Shown here: positions 8,819-15,427 of the stretch, piece by piece | Layout: every line of letters starts with the position of its first letter | Numbering within the stretch: position 1 is the first letter of the stretch | From: Litoribacillus peritrichatus | Lineage (GTDB): Bacteria; Pseudomonadota; Gammaproteobacteria; Pseudomonadales; Litoribrevibacteraceae | Length of the DNA stretch: 64,000 bases | Direction: 5' to 3' | Assembly: GCF_039537985.1 (NCBI RefSeq) | Contig: NZ_BAABBN010000004.1 | Span: 186,001-250,000 of the forward strand | Notes under the pieces: model-generated | Seen by the model: only the letters and a program-made list of their open reading frames with translations | Told to the model about the DNA's origin: nothing | Database searches by the model: none | Translations under genes and position numbers: made by a program

Positions 8819-9829
8819 ATGACAGACCAAGCAGTAAATAACGAGCAGGGCGAATTTGTTGTCGCTGCAATGTATCACTTCGTGACGTTGGAAGATTATC
8901 AGGACATTCGGGACCCTCTGAAAGCGTTTTGTGATGAACACGAAATCAAAGGCACCTTGTTGCTGGCTCAGGAAGGCATTAACGGCACGGTTGCTGGCCG
9001 TCGTGAAGCGATTGATGCGTTGTTGGCGTATCTGAAAAAAGATGATCGTTTTGAAAAACTGGAGCACAAAGAGTCGTTTGATCAGGTTCAGCCGTTTTAT
9101 CGGATGAAGGTCAAACTTAAAAAAGAAATTGTCACCATGGGCATTGATGGTGTGGACCCTAATAAAGAAGTGGGCACTTACATCAAGCCGAAAGACTGGA
9201 ACAAAATCATTTCTGATCCGGATGTTATCTTGCTGGATACTCGCAACGACTACGAAGTTGAAGTCGGAACCTTTGAATATGCGGTAGATCCTAAAACCAA
9301 GATATTTCGAGAGTTTCCGGAGTATGTGCGTGAAAATGTGGATAAAACAAAACACAAAAAAGTGGCCATGTTTTGTACTGGCGGTATTCGTTGTGAAAAA
9401 GCTTCATCATTCATGAAAAATGAAGGCTTTGAAGAAGTTTATCACTTGGAAGGCGGCATTCTTAAGTACCTGGAAGAAGTGCCGAAAGAAGAAAGTTTGT
9501 GGAAAGGCGAATGTTTTGTTTTTGATAACCGCGTTACGGTGGATCACAATTTAAATAAAGGCTCGTATGAGTTGTGCCACGCTTGCCGTATGCCGATTAC
9601 CGATGAAGACAGAGCGTCGGAACAGTTTGAAGAGGGCATTTCTTGTCCGCGTTGCTTCGATTCGTTGGATGAAACCACGCGTCAGCGTGCCAGAGATCGT
9701 CAGAAGCAAATGGCACTGGCTAAAACTCGTGGTGAAGAGCACATAGGTATGTCACTGGAAGAGCGAAAGGCCGCGAAGTTAGCGCGTAAAGAGGCGCAGC
9801 GTGCCCGCTCCCAACAAGCAGATTCGTAA
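8819..9829 (+). CDS. trhO: tRNA uridine(34) hydroxylase TrhO (rhodanese domain)
   Basis: A 336-residue YceA/TrhO protein. The family uses prephenate-independent, oxygen-dependent hydroxylation to make 5-hydroxyuridine at position 34 of certain tRNAs. Visible parts are an N-terminal acylphosphatase-like domain (LLLAQEGINGTVAG), a central rhodanese domain with the catalytic cysteine in MFCTGGIRCEKAS near residue 185, and a C-terminal zinc-binding-like region with CHACRMPI and CPRCF. I place the start at the ATG at 8819, preceded by an AACAGG ribosome site at eight bases, rather than an in-frame TTG 30 bases upstream. The C-terminal tail is rich in Arg, Lys and Ala. Confidence 0.94.
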   Translation: MTDQAVNNEQGEFVVAAMYHFVTLEDYQDIRDPLKAFCDEHEIKGTLLLAQEGINGTVAGRREAIDALLAYLKKDDRFEKLEHKESFDQVQPFYRMKVKLKKEIVTMGIDGVDPNKEVGTYIKPKDWNKIISDPDVILLDTRNDYEVEVGTFEYAVDPKTKIFREFPEYVRENVDKTKHKKVAMFCTGGIRCEKASSFMKNEGFEEVYHLEGGILKYLEEVPKEESLWKGECFVFDNRVTVDHNLNKGSYELCHACRMPITDEDRASEQFEEGISCPRCFDSLDETTRQRARDRQKQMALAKTRGEEHIGMSLEERKAAKLARKEAQRARSQQADS

Positions 9830-9832
9830 AAA

Positions 9833-10035
9833 GTTCCCTGAATCTGCGTTCTGGCAGTGAGACGCTTCTATAGCGCACCTGGAACTCAAAAGGGCATACA
9901 CTGGGAACCCTAGAAACATGATGTGTGTTTCTAAACCTTTCCAAGCGATTGTTTGGAAAGGAGATATCAGTCTTAATGATTGGTATCCCCTCCTATGATG
10001 TGCCCTTTCGCCCCACTATTGAGTGGGGCTTTTTT
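9833..10035 (+). ncRNA. Candidate structured RNA between trhO and rsmE
   Basis: This gap of nearly 250 bases has no coding frame but has dense helix potential. A ten-pair outer stem joins 9889-9898 (AAAGGGCATA) to 9999-10008. Inside it are three hairpins: 9912-9932 (AGAAACA / TGTTTCT), 9936-9961 (CCTTTCCAA / TTGGAAAGG) and 9963-9987 (GATATCAGTC with GATTGGTATC, some G-T pairs). A strong terminator at 10010-10035 follows. A further 5' element at 9833-9885 can close by GTTCC / GGAAC. A weak TATAGC at 9869 could place the 5' end near 9881, giving about 155 nt. I cannot match it to 6S, tmRNA, SRP, RNase P or a known riboswitch by eye. It may be an independent sRNA or a leader/attenuator for rsmE. 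Confidence 0.55.
10010..10035 (+). terminator. Rho-independent terminator of the candidate RNA
   Basis: An eight-pair GC-rich stem, GCCCCACT / AGTGGGGC, with a four-base loop is followed by six T residues. It sits about 40 bases before the rsmE start, so it ends either the structured RNA or an attenuated leader transcript. Confidence 0.9.
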
Positions 10036-10076
10036 ATGTCTATTGATTGAACTATAAATAACCAAAAAGGGCTGTC

Positions 10077-10778
10077 GTGAACATAATTTTGGTAACTCCT
10101 GACGACTTCATCGGTGAACAGACAGTACGCTTTGACGATCAGCGAGCCAAACATATTAAGGATGTCCATCAGGCAGAACCGGGTCGTCGACTGAAAGTCG
10201 GTTTGATGAACGGGTTGATGGGGATGGGGGAGGTGATCGAGGCAGAGGATTCTGGCGTGGTTTTGGAATTATTACTGGATCGACACCCTCCTCAAAAACT
10301 GCCCTTAACGGTTGTTTTGGCTTTGCCGAGGCCTAAAATGTTACGTCGTATTATCCAGAGTTTATCTTCTCTTGGAGTTCGAGAGTTAGTACTTATTAAC
10401 TCTTATCGCGTTGAAAAAAGCTACTGGCAGTCCCCGTTTTTAAATCAGCTGGACGATTATGTGCGCTTGGGGTTGGAGCAATGCGTCGATACCGTGCCGA
10501 TGCAGATCACGCTTGAAAAGCGCTTTAAACCTTTTGTTGAAGATCGTCTTGAAGCCTTGTCTGAAAACAGTTTAAAACTGGTCGCCCACCCATACGTGGA
10601 TAGGGTTTGTCCCAGAAATGTCGAGCAAGCCACGACCTTAGTCATTGGCCCGGAGGGCGGCTTTATTGACTACGAAGTGGATAAGCTGGCAGCGGTAGGG
10701 TTTGAACCCGTTTCGCTTGGTGATCGTATCCAGAAAGTTGAGACGGTATTGCCTCAACTGATCGGACGCTTATTCTGA
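10077..10778 (+). CDS. rsmE: 16S rRNA (uracil-1498-N3)-methyltransferase RsmE
   Basis: A 233-residue SPOUT-class methyltransferase. An N-terminal PUA-like part (DDQRAKHIKDVHQAEPG) precedes the trefoil-knot domain with LPRPKMLRRIIQSLSSLGV, LGLEQCVDTVPMQI and the knot signature VIGPEGGFIDYEV near residue 187. The C-terminal LGDRIQKVETVLPQLIG replaces the more usual LGxRILRxETA, a mild variation in the SAM-binding loop. RsmE methylates U1498 of 16S rRNA using SAM. The start is a GTG with an AAAGGG ribosome site seven bases upstream. Confidence 0.93.
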   Translation: MNIILVTPDDFIGEQTVRFDDQRAKHIKDVHQAEPGRRLKVGLMNGLMGMGEVIEAEDSGVVLELLLDRHPPQKLPLTVVLALPRPKMLRRIIQSLSSLGVRELVLINSYRVEKSYWQSPFLNQLDDYVRLGLEQCVDTVPMQITLEKRFKPFVEDRLEALSENSLKLVAHPYVDRVCPRNVEQATTLVIGPEGGFIDYEVDKLAAVGFEPVSLGDRIQKVETVLPQLIGRLF

Positions 10779-10796
10779 CCGGTTACAAATTGACGT

Positions 10797-11342
10797 TTAA
10801 GCACAAATGGCTTCTGAGTCGTCACTGACAGAAGGGCCTAAGATAATAGGCTTTCGAACTTCCGCGTTTAAAATATCCGTGGCTTCTTGCCACTCCTGAC
10901 GGGTGATGTATTTAAACCCAGGAAAGGCTGCATTAAGTAATGCGATTTGTTGATGCAAGGAAACGTCAGAATGGTAACTCATTGGTTTGAGTGTCAGCGC
11001 AACCGCAGCAATGGCCGTTGCATAGTTCAGGTTGGTGCACAGTTCGGTGTGTGGTGTTTTTAAAAACTGATGTTGACTGGCCAAGCCTCGAACCGAAGAA
11101 GCAAGGTTCGGGTTCTTTACCAGGTGGTCATCCCATATGGTGGTGTGTTGTTCTTCCTTGATGTGAAATAAGCCGAACGAATCCTTGGTTTGATGAAACA
11201 AACCGGAATTTCGGCCCAGTCCGATGGTGGCTGCCATGAGCAGGTAATGGTTTGTTTGCTTTGGTAATTCAACAAACTCCGCCACTTGATGAGTGATAGG
11301 GCCGATAACGTAATGTTTTAATGATTCTAGATTGAAATCCAT
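10797..11342 (-). CDS. Hypothetical protein resembling phage lysozyme-like (muramidase-type) proteins
   Basis: A 181-residue protein without signal peptide. Its order of motifs follows a group of prophage-encoded lysozyme-like proteins as I remember them: an N-terminal helix, LLMAATIGLGRNSGLFHQT (where relatives have TAAQES), GLFHIKEEQHTTIWDDHL (relatives have GLFQMEPATHxDIWxNYL) and NLNYATAIAAVAL (relatives have NLxYATAMARVxY). The candidate catalytic Glu of TAAQES appears to be replaced, so hydrolytic activity is doubtful. No other phage gene is nearby. It is convergent with rsmE, with 18 bases between stop codons. The homology is my inference from pattern only. Confidence 0.5.
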   Translation of the reverse strand: MDFNLESLKHYVIGPITHQVAEFVELPKQTNHYLLMAATIGLGRNSGLFHQTKDSFGLFHIKEEQHTTIWDDHLVKNPNLASSVRGLASQHQFLKTPHTELCTNLNYATAIAAVALTLKPMSYHSDVSLHQQIALLNAAFPGFKYITRQEWQEATDILNAEVRKPIILGPSVSDDSEAICA

Positions 11343-11490
11343 AATCTTACCCTGTTTCCTTATAAATCAGGGGGAGAGAGGGAGTTTTAATTAACTTGAT
11401 TAAGTTGTCTCCCTAACTCATTGATAACGCTACATTGAATAAGTTAGCTGGTTCTTGGGAATATAACAGTGGCTTTGGTGAAAAATGGCC

Positions 11491-11526
11491 AAAAAAAGGC
11501 AGGACCCGATAAATGGTCATGCCTTT
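11491..11526 (-). terminator. Rho-independent terminator after apt
   Basis: Read on the minus strand, a stem AAAGGCA-GACC / GGTC-TGCCTTT with one internal mismatch is followed by a run of T. It lies about 60 bases beyond the apt stop codon. Confidence 0.75.
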
Positions 11527-11582
11527 GGCTTTTCTTTATGAGTGTACTTAAGAAATGGAACCTTGGTTTTGTTCTGGTTGCG

Positions 11583-12128
11583 CTAATTTTCGTCTTCAAA
11601 TGCGCACAGACTGTACACGCCAATGCCCAGATTTTGCAGCCGGGTGGAGCCGTTCAGGTCAGGTAAGTCAATGATGGCGGCTGCTTCCATAATTTCAGCG
11701 CCCTGGCTTTTAAGCAGCGTGCTGGCGGCCATCATGGTGCCGCCGGTCGCGATGATGTCATCAATGATGAGAACCTTATCTCCTTTATTGCATGAGCCTT
11801 TCTGAATTTCAACGGTGGCGGTGCCGTATTCAAGCTCGTAACTTTCAGAGATGACAGGAGGCGGCAACTTGTCTTTTTTGCGAACCAGAATCAGTGGTTT
11901 ATTCAGGTTGTATGCCAGGACGGAGCCGATCAGGAATCCTCGGCTGTCGATTGCAGCAATTCGATCAATTTCATGGTTAATGTAACGCTGGGTCAGTGCA
12001 TCAATCACCATTCTGAAGGGCTTTGGTTGTTGCAGAAGCGGTGTAATGTCCCGAAATACGACGCCTTCTTTTGGCCAGTCATGCACTGCTTTGATGTTGG
12101 CTTTAATGTAAATTTCATCAACTGACAT
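11583..12128 (-). CDS. apt: Adenine phosphoribosyltransferase
   Basis: A 181-residue purine salvage enzyme that makes AMP and pyrophosphate from adenine and PRPP. The PRPP-binding motif VLIIDDIIATGGTM is at residues 119-132. The family N-terminus DWPKEGVVFRDITPLL and the adenine-loop region RGFLIG and LVRKKDKLPP are all present. Length is normal for bacterial Apt. It acts in the cytoplasm and would complement a purine permease such as that encoded at 5000. It has its own terminator downstream and about 126 bases separate it from the TSP3 protein gene, so it is probably transcribed alone. Confidence 0.95.
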   Translation of the reverse strand: MSVDEIYIKANIKAVHDWPKEGVVFRDITPLLQQPKPFRMVIDALTQRYINHEIDRIAAIDSRGFLIGSVLAYNLNKPLILVRKKDKLPPPVISESYELEYGTATVEIQKGSCNKGDKVLIIDDIIATGGTMMAASTLLKSQGAEIMEAAAIIDLPDLNGSTRLQNLGIGVYSLCAFEDEN

Positions 12129-12246
12129 ATTTGAATCCTTCCTGTGTTCAATCTCTTTATTGAATACCAGAATGGCAGAGGATGCCAGTCTGGTTTATAT
12201 ATTTACAATAAAAACAAATGCTTGCTGATTATCTTTAGAGGGGTTA

Positions 12247-12272
12247 GCAGAGCCTTACTTTGAAGGCTCTGC
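12247..12272 (-). terminator. Hairpin overlapping the stop codon of the TSP3 repeat protein
   Basis: A perfect ten-pair stem GCAGAGCCTT / AAGGCTCTGC encloses a six-base loop and includes the stop codon. No clear T-run follows on the minus strand, so it may act as a weak terminator or an mRNA 3'-end stabiliser. Confidence 0.45.
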
Positions 12273-14423
12273 AGCAGGAGGCGTTGTTGTCTGAGGAACC
12301 GGGGGCGGTGTTCGGGTGACCGTACGTTTAATTGATAACTCATTGCCATCGTTATCTATGGCGTGAATTACAATTTTATTTTCACCGTAAGCCAATGGCA
12401 CAACCACCGCGAAAGCCGTGTGGTAGAAAAATTTACCGCTGAATTGGCCCGACACTTTATTGCTGGTGGCGTACACGCGCTGTAAACCCACACCAATGTC
12501 GTAGGCCTGGCCTCTTAAGCGGATTTCTTCGGTACCTGAATCAACCACTTCTCCGTCATTGCCGGATAACTCGAGTGCTGGCTGCAGGTCGTCCGGGAAG
12601 CTTTTAGGGTCGTTCGGGTCTGAATCAAAGGCTTCTTCGACGTCATTGGCAAACAGGTCGCCATCGCGATCAATGTCTTTATTATCGCCGATGCCGTCCT
12701 CATCGAGGTCAGACCACTCGCTGTAGTCATCCGGAAAAACGTCCGTGCCATTATCGTAGCCATCTCCGTCTCGGTCGGCATCCAGGCTGTCCGGGATGCC
12801 GTCTTTATCCATATCTGGCGGTGTGCTGTTCGGGTCGTTCGGATCGGTGCCGACCTGAATCTCATAATGGTTGTTGATCTTATCGCCATCCCGGTCCGGG
12901 TCTGAATTATCGCCAATGCCATCGCCGTCCATGTCTGCCCATTCCGTTGGGTCGTAGGGAAATTTATCGGCTTCATTGAGGTGGCCATCGCCGTCAATGT
13001 CCGGGTCCAGGCTATCCGGGATACTATCTTTATCTAAGTCCGGAGGCGTGTCGTTCGGATCGTTCGGGTCAGTACCGACCCGTTCTTCATAATGGTTAGA
13101 AATGCCATCACCGTCGCGGTCTTTATCCGAGTTGTCGCCGATGCCATCCTGATCGATGTCCGACCACTCCTTGGCATTGCGGGGGAAGGCGTCCTGTTCA
13201 TTCAGGTAACCATCGTTGTCCATGTCCGGATCGAGCGCGTCGGGAATACCATCAAAATCAAAGTCCGGCGGTACACTCTCAGGGTCGTTCGGGTCTGTGT
13301 TTAGCTGAATTTCATAAGCATTGGAGATGTTGTCGCCATCGCGTTCGGGGTCGCTGTTATCACCGATGCCATCATTGTCGATGTCAGACCATTCTGTCGG
13401 ATCAAACGGAAAGGCGTCCTGATCGTTTAAGTGGCCGTCATTATCGATGTCCGGATCACTGTTGTCGCCTATGCCGTCTTTATCGAAATCTGCCCACTCT
13501 TTAGGATCTGTCGGGAAAACATCCACGTCGTTATTGTAGCCGTCACCATCCCGGTCTAAATCGTTTTGATCCGGAATGCCGTCACCGTCGGTATCAAGGC
13601 AATACCTTGGGTCGTCCGGAAAGGCATCTTCGTCATTTAAACATCCGTCGCCATCCCGGTCGTCATCAATGCTGTCTGGAATGCCATCGCCATCTGCGTC
13701 TGGTGGCACACTGTTTGGATCGTTCGGGTCTGTGCCGACTTGTTCTTCATAGTGGTTGGCTATACCGTCGTTGTCCCGGTCGGGGTCAGAATTATCGCCG
13801 ATGCCATCACCGTCGAGATCGGCCCATTCTTTCGGGTCCGTCGGGAAGAGATCATCGTCGTTTAAATAGCCGTCGTTATCGATGTCATCATCCAGCGCAT
13901 CCGGTATGCCATCGCCATCGGTGTCCCGAGGGTAGCTGTTCGGGTCGTACGGATTGGTTTTTAACTGACGCTCAATGGCATCACTGAAACCGTCGCCATC
14001 TTTTTCAAGATCGGCGTTATCCCCGATACCGTCCCCGTCGATGTCGCCCCACTCTTTTGGGTTTTTGGGAAACTTATCCAGTAAGTTATTTACCCGGTCA
14101 CCGTCTAGATCAACATCAATTTCATCCGGCAGGCCATCTTTGTCCTGGTCAGCAGGCGTGCTGTTCGGGTCTCGAGGGTCTTTGTGGGTCTGGAGTTCGT
14201 AATGGTTGTCGATGCCGTCTCCGTCCATGTCGATGTCCCTGTGATCCGGGATACCGTCTTTGTCCATATCCGGTGCATGGTTAGCGGCGAGCTGTAAGCC
14301 GTTAAGTGCAGAAGAGGATTGGAACGGGTTTTCTGAAAGCACAAACGGCGCCGCAATTGCGACGGACAGAGTGCAAGCGGAAACAACGATCAATGTTTTT
14401 CGTTTAAATGGCTGGCTAGGCAT
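12255..14423 (-). CDS. Secreted thrombospondin type 3 repeat (calcium-binding) protein
   Basis: A 722-residue exported protein. An N-terminal signal peptide (basic KRK, then a hydrophobic core ending near AAPF) is followed by about 570 residues of aspartate-rich TSP3 repeats such as DGDGIGDNSDPDRDGD and DADGDGIPDSIDDD, each a calcium-coordinating loop. The loops are arranged in a roughly 75-residue super-repeat built from three blocks: FPxDPxEWxD (eight copies), GDGIGDNxD and GTDPNDPNSxPPD (seven copies). One unit carries the only two cysteines (DGDGCLNDEDAF and DPRYCLD), a likely disulfide. A beta-rich domain at about 615-705 resembles an Ig-like fold, and the tail is a Pro/Thr linker. The likely role is an extracellular, calcium-rigidified adhesin or matrix protein; no anchor is visible. 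Confidence 0.9.
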   Translation of the reverse strand: MPSQPFKRKTLIVVSACTLSVAIAAPFVLSENPFQSSSALNGLQLAANHAPDMDKDGIPDHRDIDMDGDGIDNHYELQTHKDPRDPNSTPADQDKDGLPDEIDVDLDGDRVNNLLDKFPKNPKEWGDIDGDGIGDNADLEKDGDGFSDAIERQLKTNPYDPNSYPRDTDGDGIPDALDDDIDNDGYLNDDDLFPTDPKEWADLDGDGIGDNSDPDRDNDGIANHYEEQVGTDPNDPNSVPPDADGDGIPDSIDDDRDGDGCLNDEDAFPDDPRYCLDTDGDGIPDQNDLDRDGDGYNNDVDVFPTDPKEWADFDKDGIGDNSDPDIDNDGHLNDQDAFPFDPTEWSDIDNDGIGDNSDPERDGDNISNAYEIQLNTDPNDPESVPPDFDFDGIPDALDPDMDNDGYLNEQDAFPRNAKEWSDIDQDGIGDNSDKDRDGDGISNHYEERVGTDPNDPNDTPPDLDKDSIPDSLDPDIDGDGHLNEADKFPYDPTEWADMDGDGIGDNSDPDRDGDKINNHYEIQVGTDPNDPNSTPPDMDKDGIPDSLDADRDGDGYDNGTDVFPDDYSEWSDLDEDGIGDNKDIDRDGDLFANDVEEAFDSDPNDPKSFPDDLQPALELSGNDGEVVDSGTEEIRLRGQAYDIGVGLQRVYATSNKVSGQFSGKFFYHTAFAVVVPLAYGENKIVIHAIDNDGNELSIKRTVTRTPPPVPQTTTPPAAEPSK

Positions 14424-14641
14424 TGTTTTTTTATTTGTTTTTTGATTTCCGAAGATTCTACTGGAGCAATTCTTTAATGGGAATTAATTCGGTGAAAGTT
14501 TGTCTATAAGTTCACGACTCGATGCTGGAAGAAGTTGATACATACGCCATTTTTATTGCTAAGTCGCCAAAAGCAATTGTTAAATGATATTGAGCCGTTT
14601 AGGATGGTATTTTTTATGCATTTCATTGAGAACAGATAATA

Positions 14642-15343
14642 ATGTTTAAACCTACAAAATTAGCCGTACTATTATCATCTGCTGTAGCACTTGCTGCATG
14701 TGGAGAAAAAGAAGTTGAATTGAAGACAGAGCAAGACAAAGTTAGCTATGGTATTGGCTATAATGTTGGTTCTGGTATGCGTCAGGAAGGCCTTGAAGAG
14801 ATGAATGTTGAGGCAATTGCTCTTGGTTTGCAGGACTCATTGGCAGACAAAGAGCGTCGTCTGACGATGGAAGAGTTAACTGCGGCATTTAATGAAGTAC
14901 GCGCTCGTCAACAAGATAAGCAAAAAGCTGTCAACGACGAAAATGCGCGTGCGGGCAAAGAGTTTCTTGAGCAGAACGCTGAGCGTGACAACATCACTAC
15001 CTTGGATAGCGGTCTTCAGTATGAAGTATTGAAGTCGGGCGAAGAAGGGGCTTCTTCTCCGGGCATTTCTGATATGGTGACCACGCACTATCATGGTACT
15101 TTGGTTGATGGAACTGTGTTTGATAGTTCGGTTGATCGTGGTCAGCCTGCAACTTTCCCGGTTGGTGGTGTGATTAAAGGCTGGATCGAAGCGCTTCAGC
15201 TGATGAAGGTTGGTGATAAGTGGAAACTGTACGTTCCTGCGGATTTGGCTTATGGTGCTCAAAGCCCGAGTCCTAAGATTCCACCAAATTCTGCGTTAGT
15301 ATTTGAAGTTGAATTGCTAAGCATTAAAAACGAAGACTCATAA
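14642..15343 (+). CDS. FKBP-type peptidyl-prolyl isomerase, lipoprotein (Mip/FklB-like)
   Basis: A 233-residue periplasmic or outer-membrane foldase. The signal peptide ends in the lipobox VALAAC, Cys20. An N-terminal helical dimerisation domain (about 28-115; VSYGIGYNVGSGMRQEG, then a long charged helix) precedes an FKBP domain (about 145-230) with VTTHYHGTLVDGTVFDSS, VIKGWIEALQLMKVGDKW and VPADLAYGAQ. These carry most of the aromatic pocket residues of active isomerases. The architecture is that of Mip and FkpA. The gene is flanked by a terminator at 15361 and appears monocistronic. Confidence 0.93.
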   Translation: MFKPTKLAVLLSSAVALAACGEKEVELKTEQDKVSYGIGYNVGSGMRQEGLEEMNVEAIALGLQDSLADKERRLTMEELTAAFNEVRARQQDKQKAVNDENARAGKEFLEQNAERDNITTLDSGLQYEVLKSGEEGASSPGISDMVTTHYHGTLVDGTVFDSSVDRGQPATFPVGGVIKGWIEALQLMKVGDKWKLYVPADLAYGAQSPSPKIPPNSALVFEVELLSIKNEDS

Positions 15344-15360
15344 TTCTTCGTTTTAATAAG

Positions 15361-15390
15361 AAAAACCGAGGTTTATACCTCGGTTTTTTT
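15361..15390 (+). terminator. Rho-independent terminator after the FKBP gene
   Basis: A twelve-pair stem AAAAACCGAGGT / ACCTCGGTTTTT with a TTAT loop continues into a T-run, 17 bases after the stop. The A-run on the other side makes it potentially bidirectional for the convergent gene ending at 15428. Confidence 0.92.
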
Positions 15391-15427
15391 ATGCCTTGGA
15401 TATAGCTACATGACAGTTTGTGGACGG

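Noticed and set aside
9833..10035. Assignment of the structured RNA as 6S RNA (ssrS)
   Set aside because: The length fits roughly, but I could not find the conserved 6S central-bubble sequence and the neighbours are not zapA or fthC, so I leave it unnamed.
11469..11666. Plus-strand 65-residue frame with a hydrophobic segment
   Set aside because: It overlaps the apt terminator and the apt 3' end and has no convincing ribosome site; the hydrophobic run is antisense or intergenic sequence.
13607..13987. Plus-strand frame of 126 residues rich in Arg and His
   Set aside because: This is the antisense of the Asp-rich repeats of the TSP3 protein; the composition is an artefact of the repeats.
12515..14230. 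Tandem DNA repeats resembling a repeat array
   Set aside because: The repeats are coding, imperfect and in frame with the TSP3 loops, so this is not a CRISPR array or satellite.
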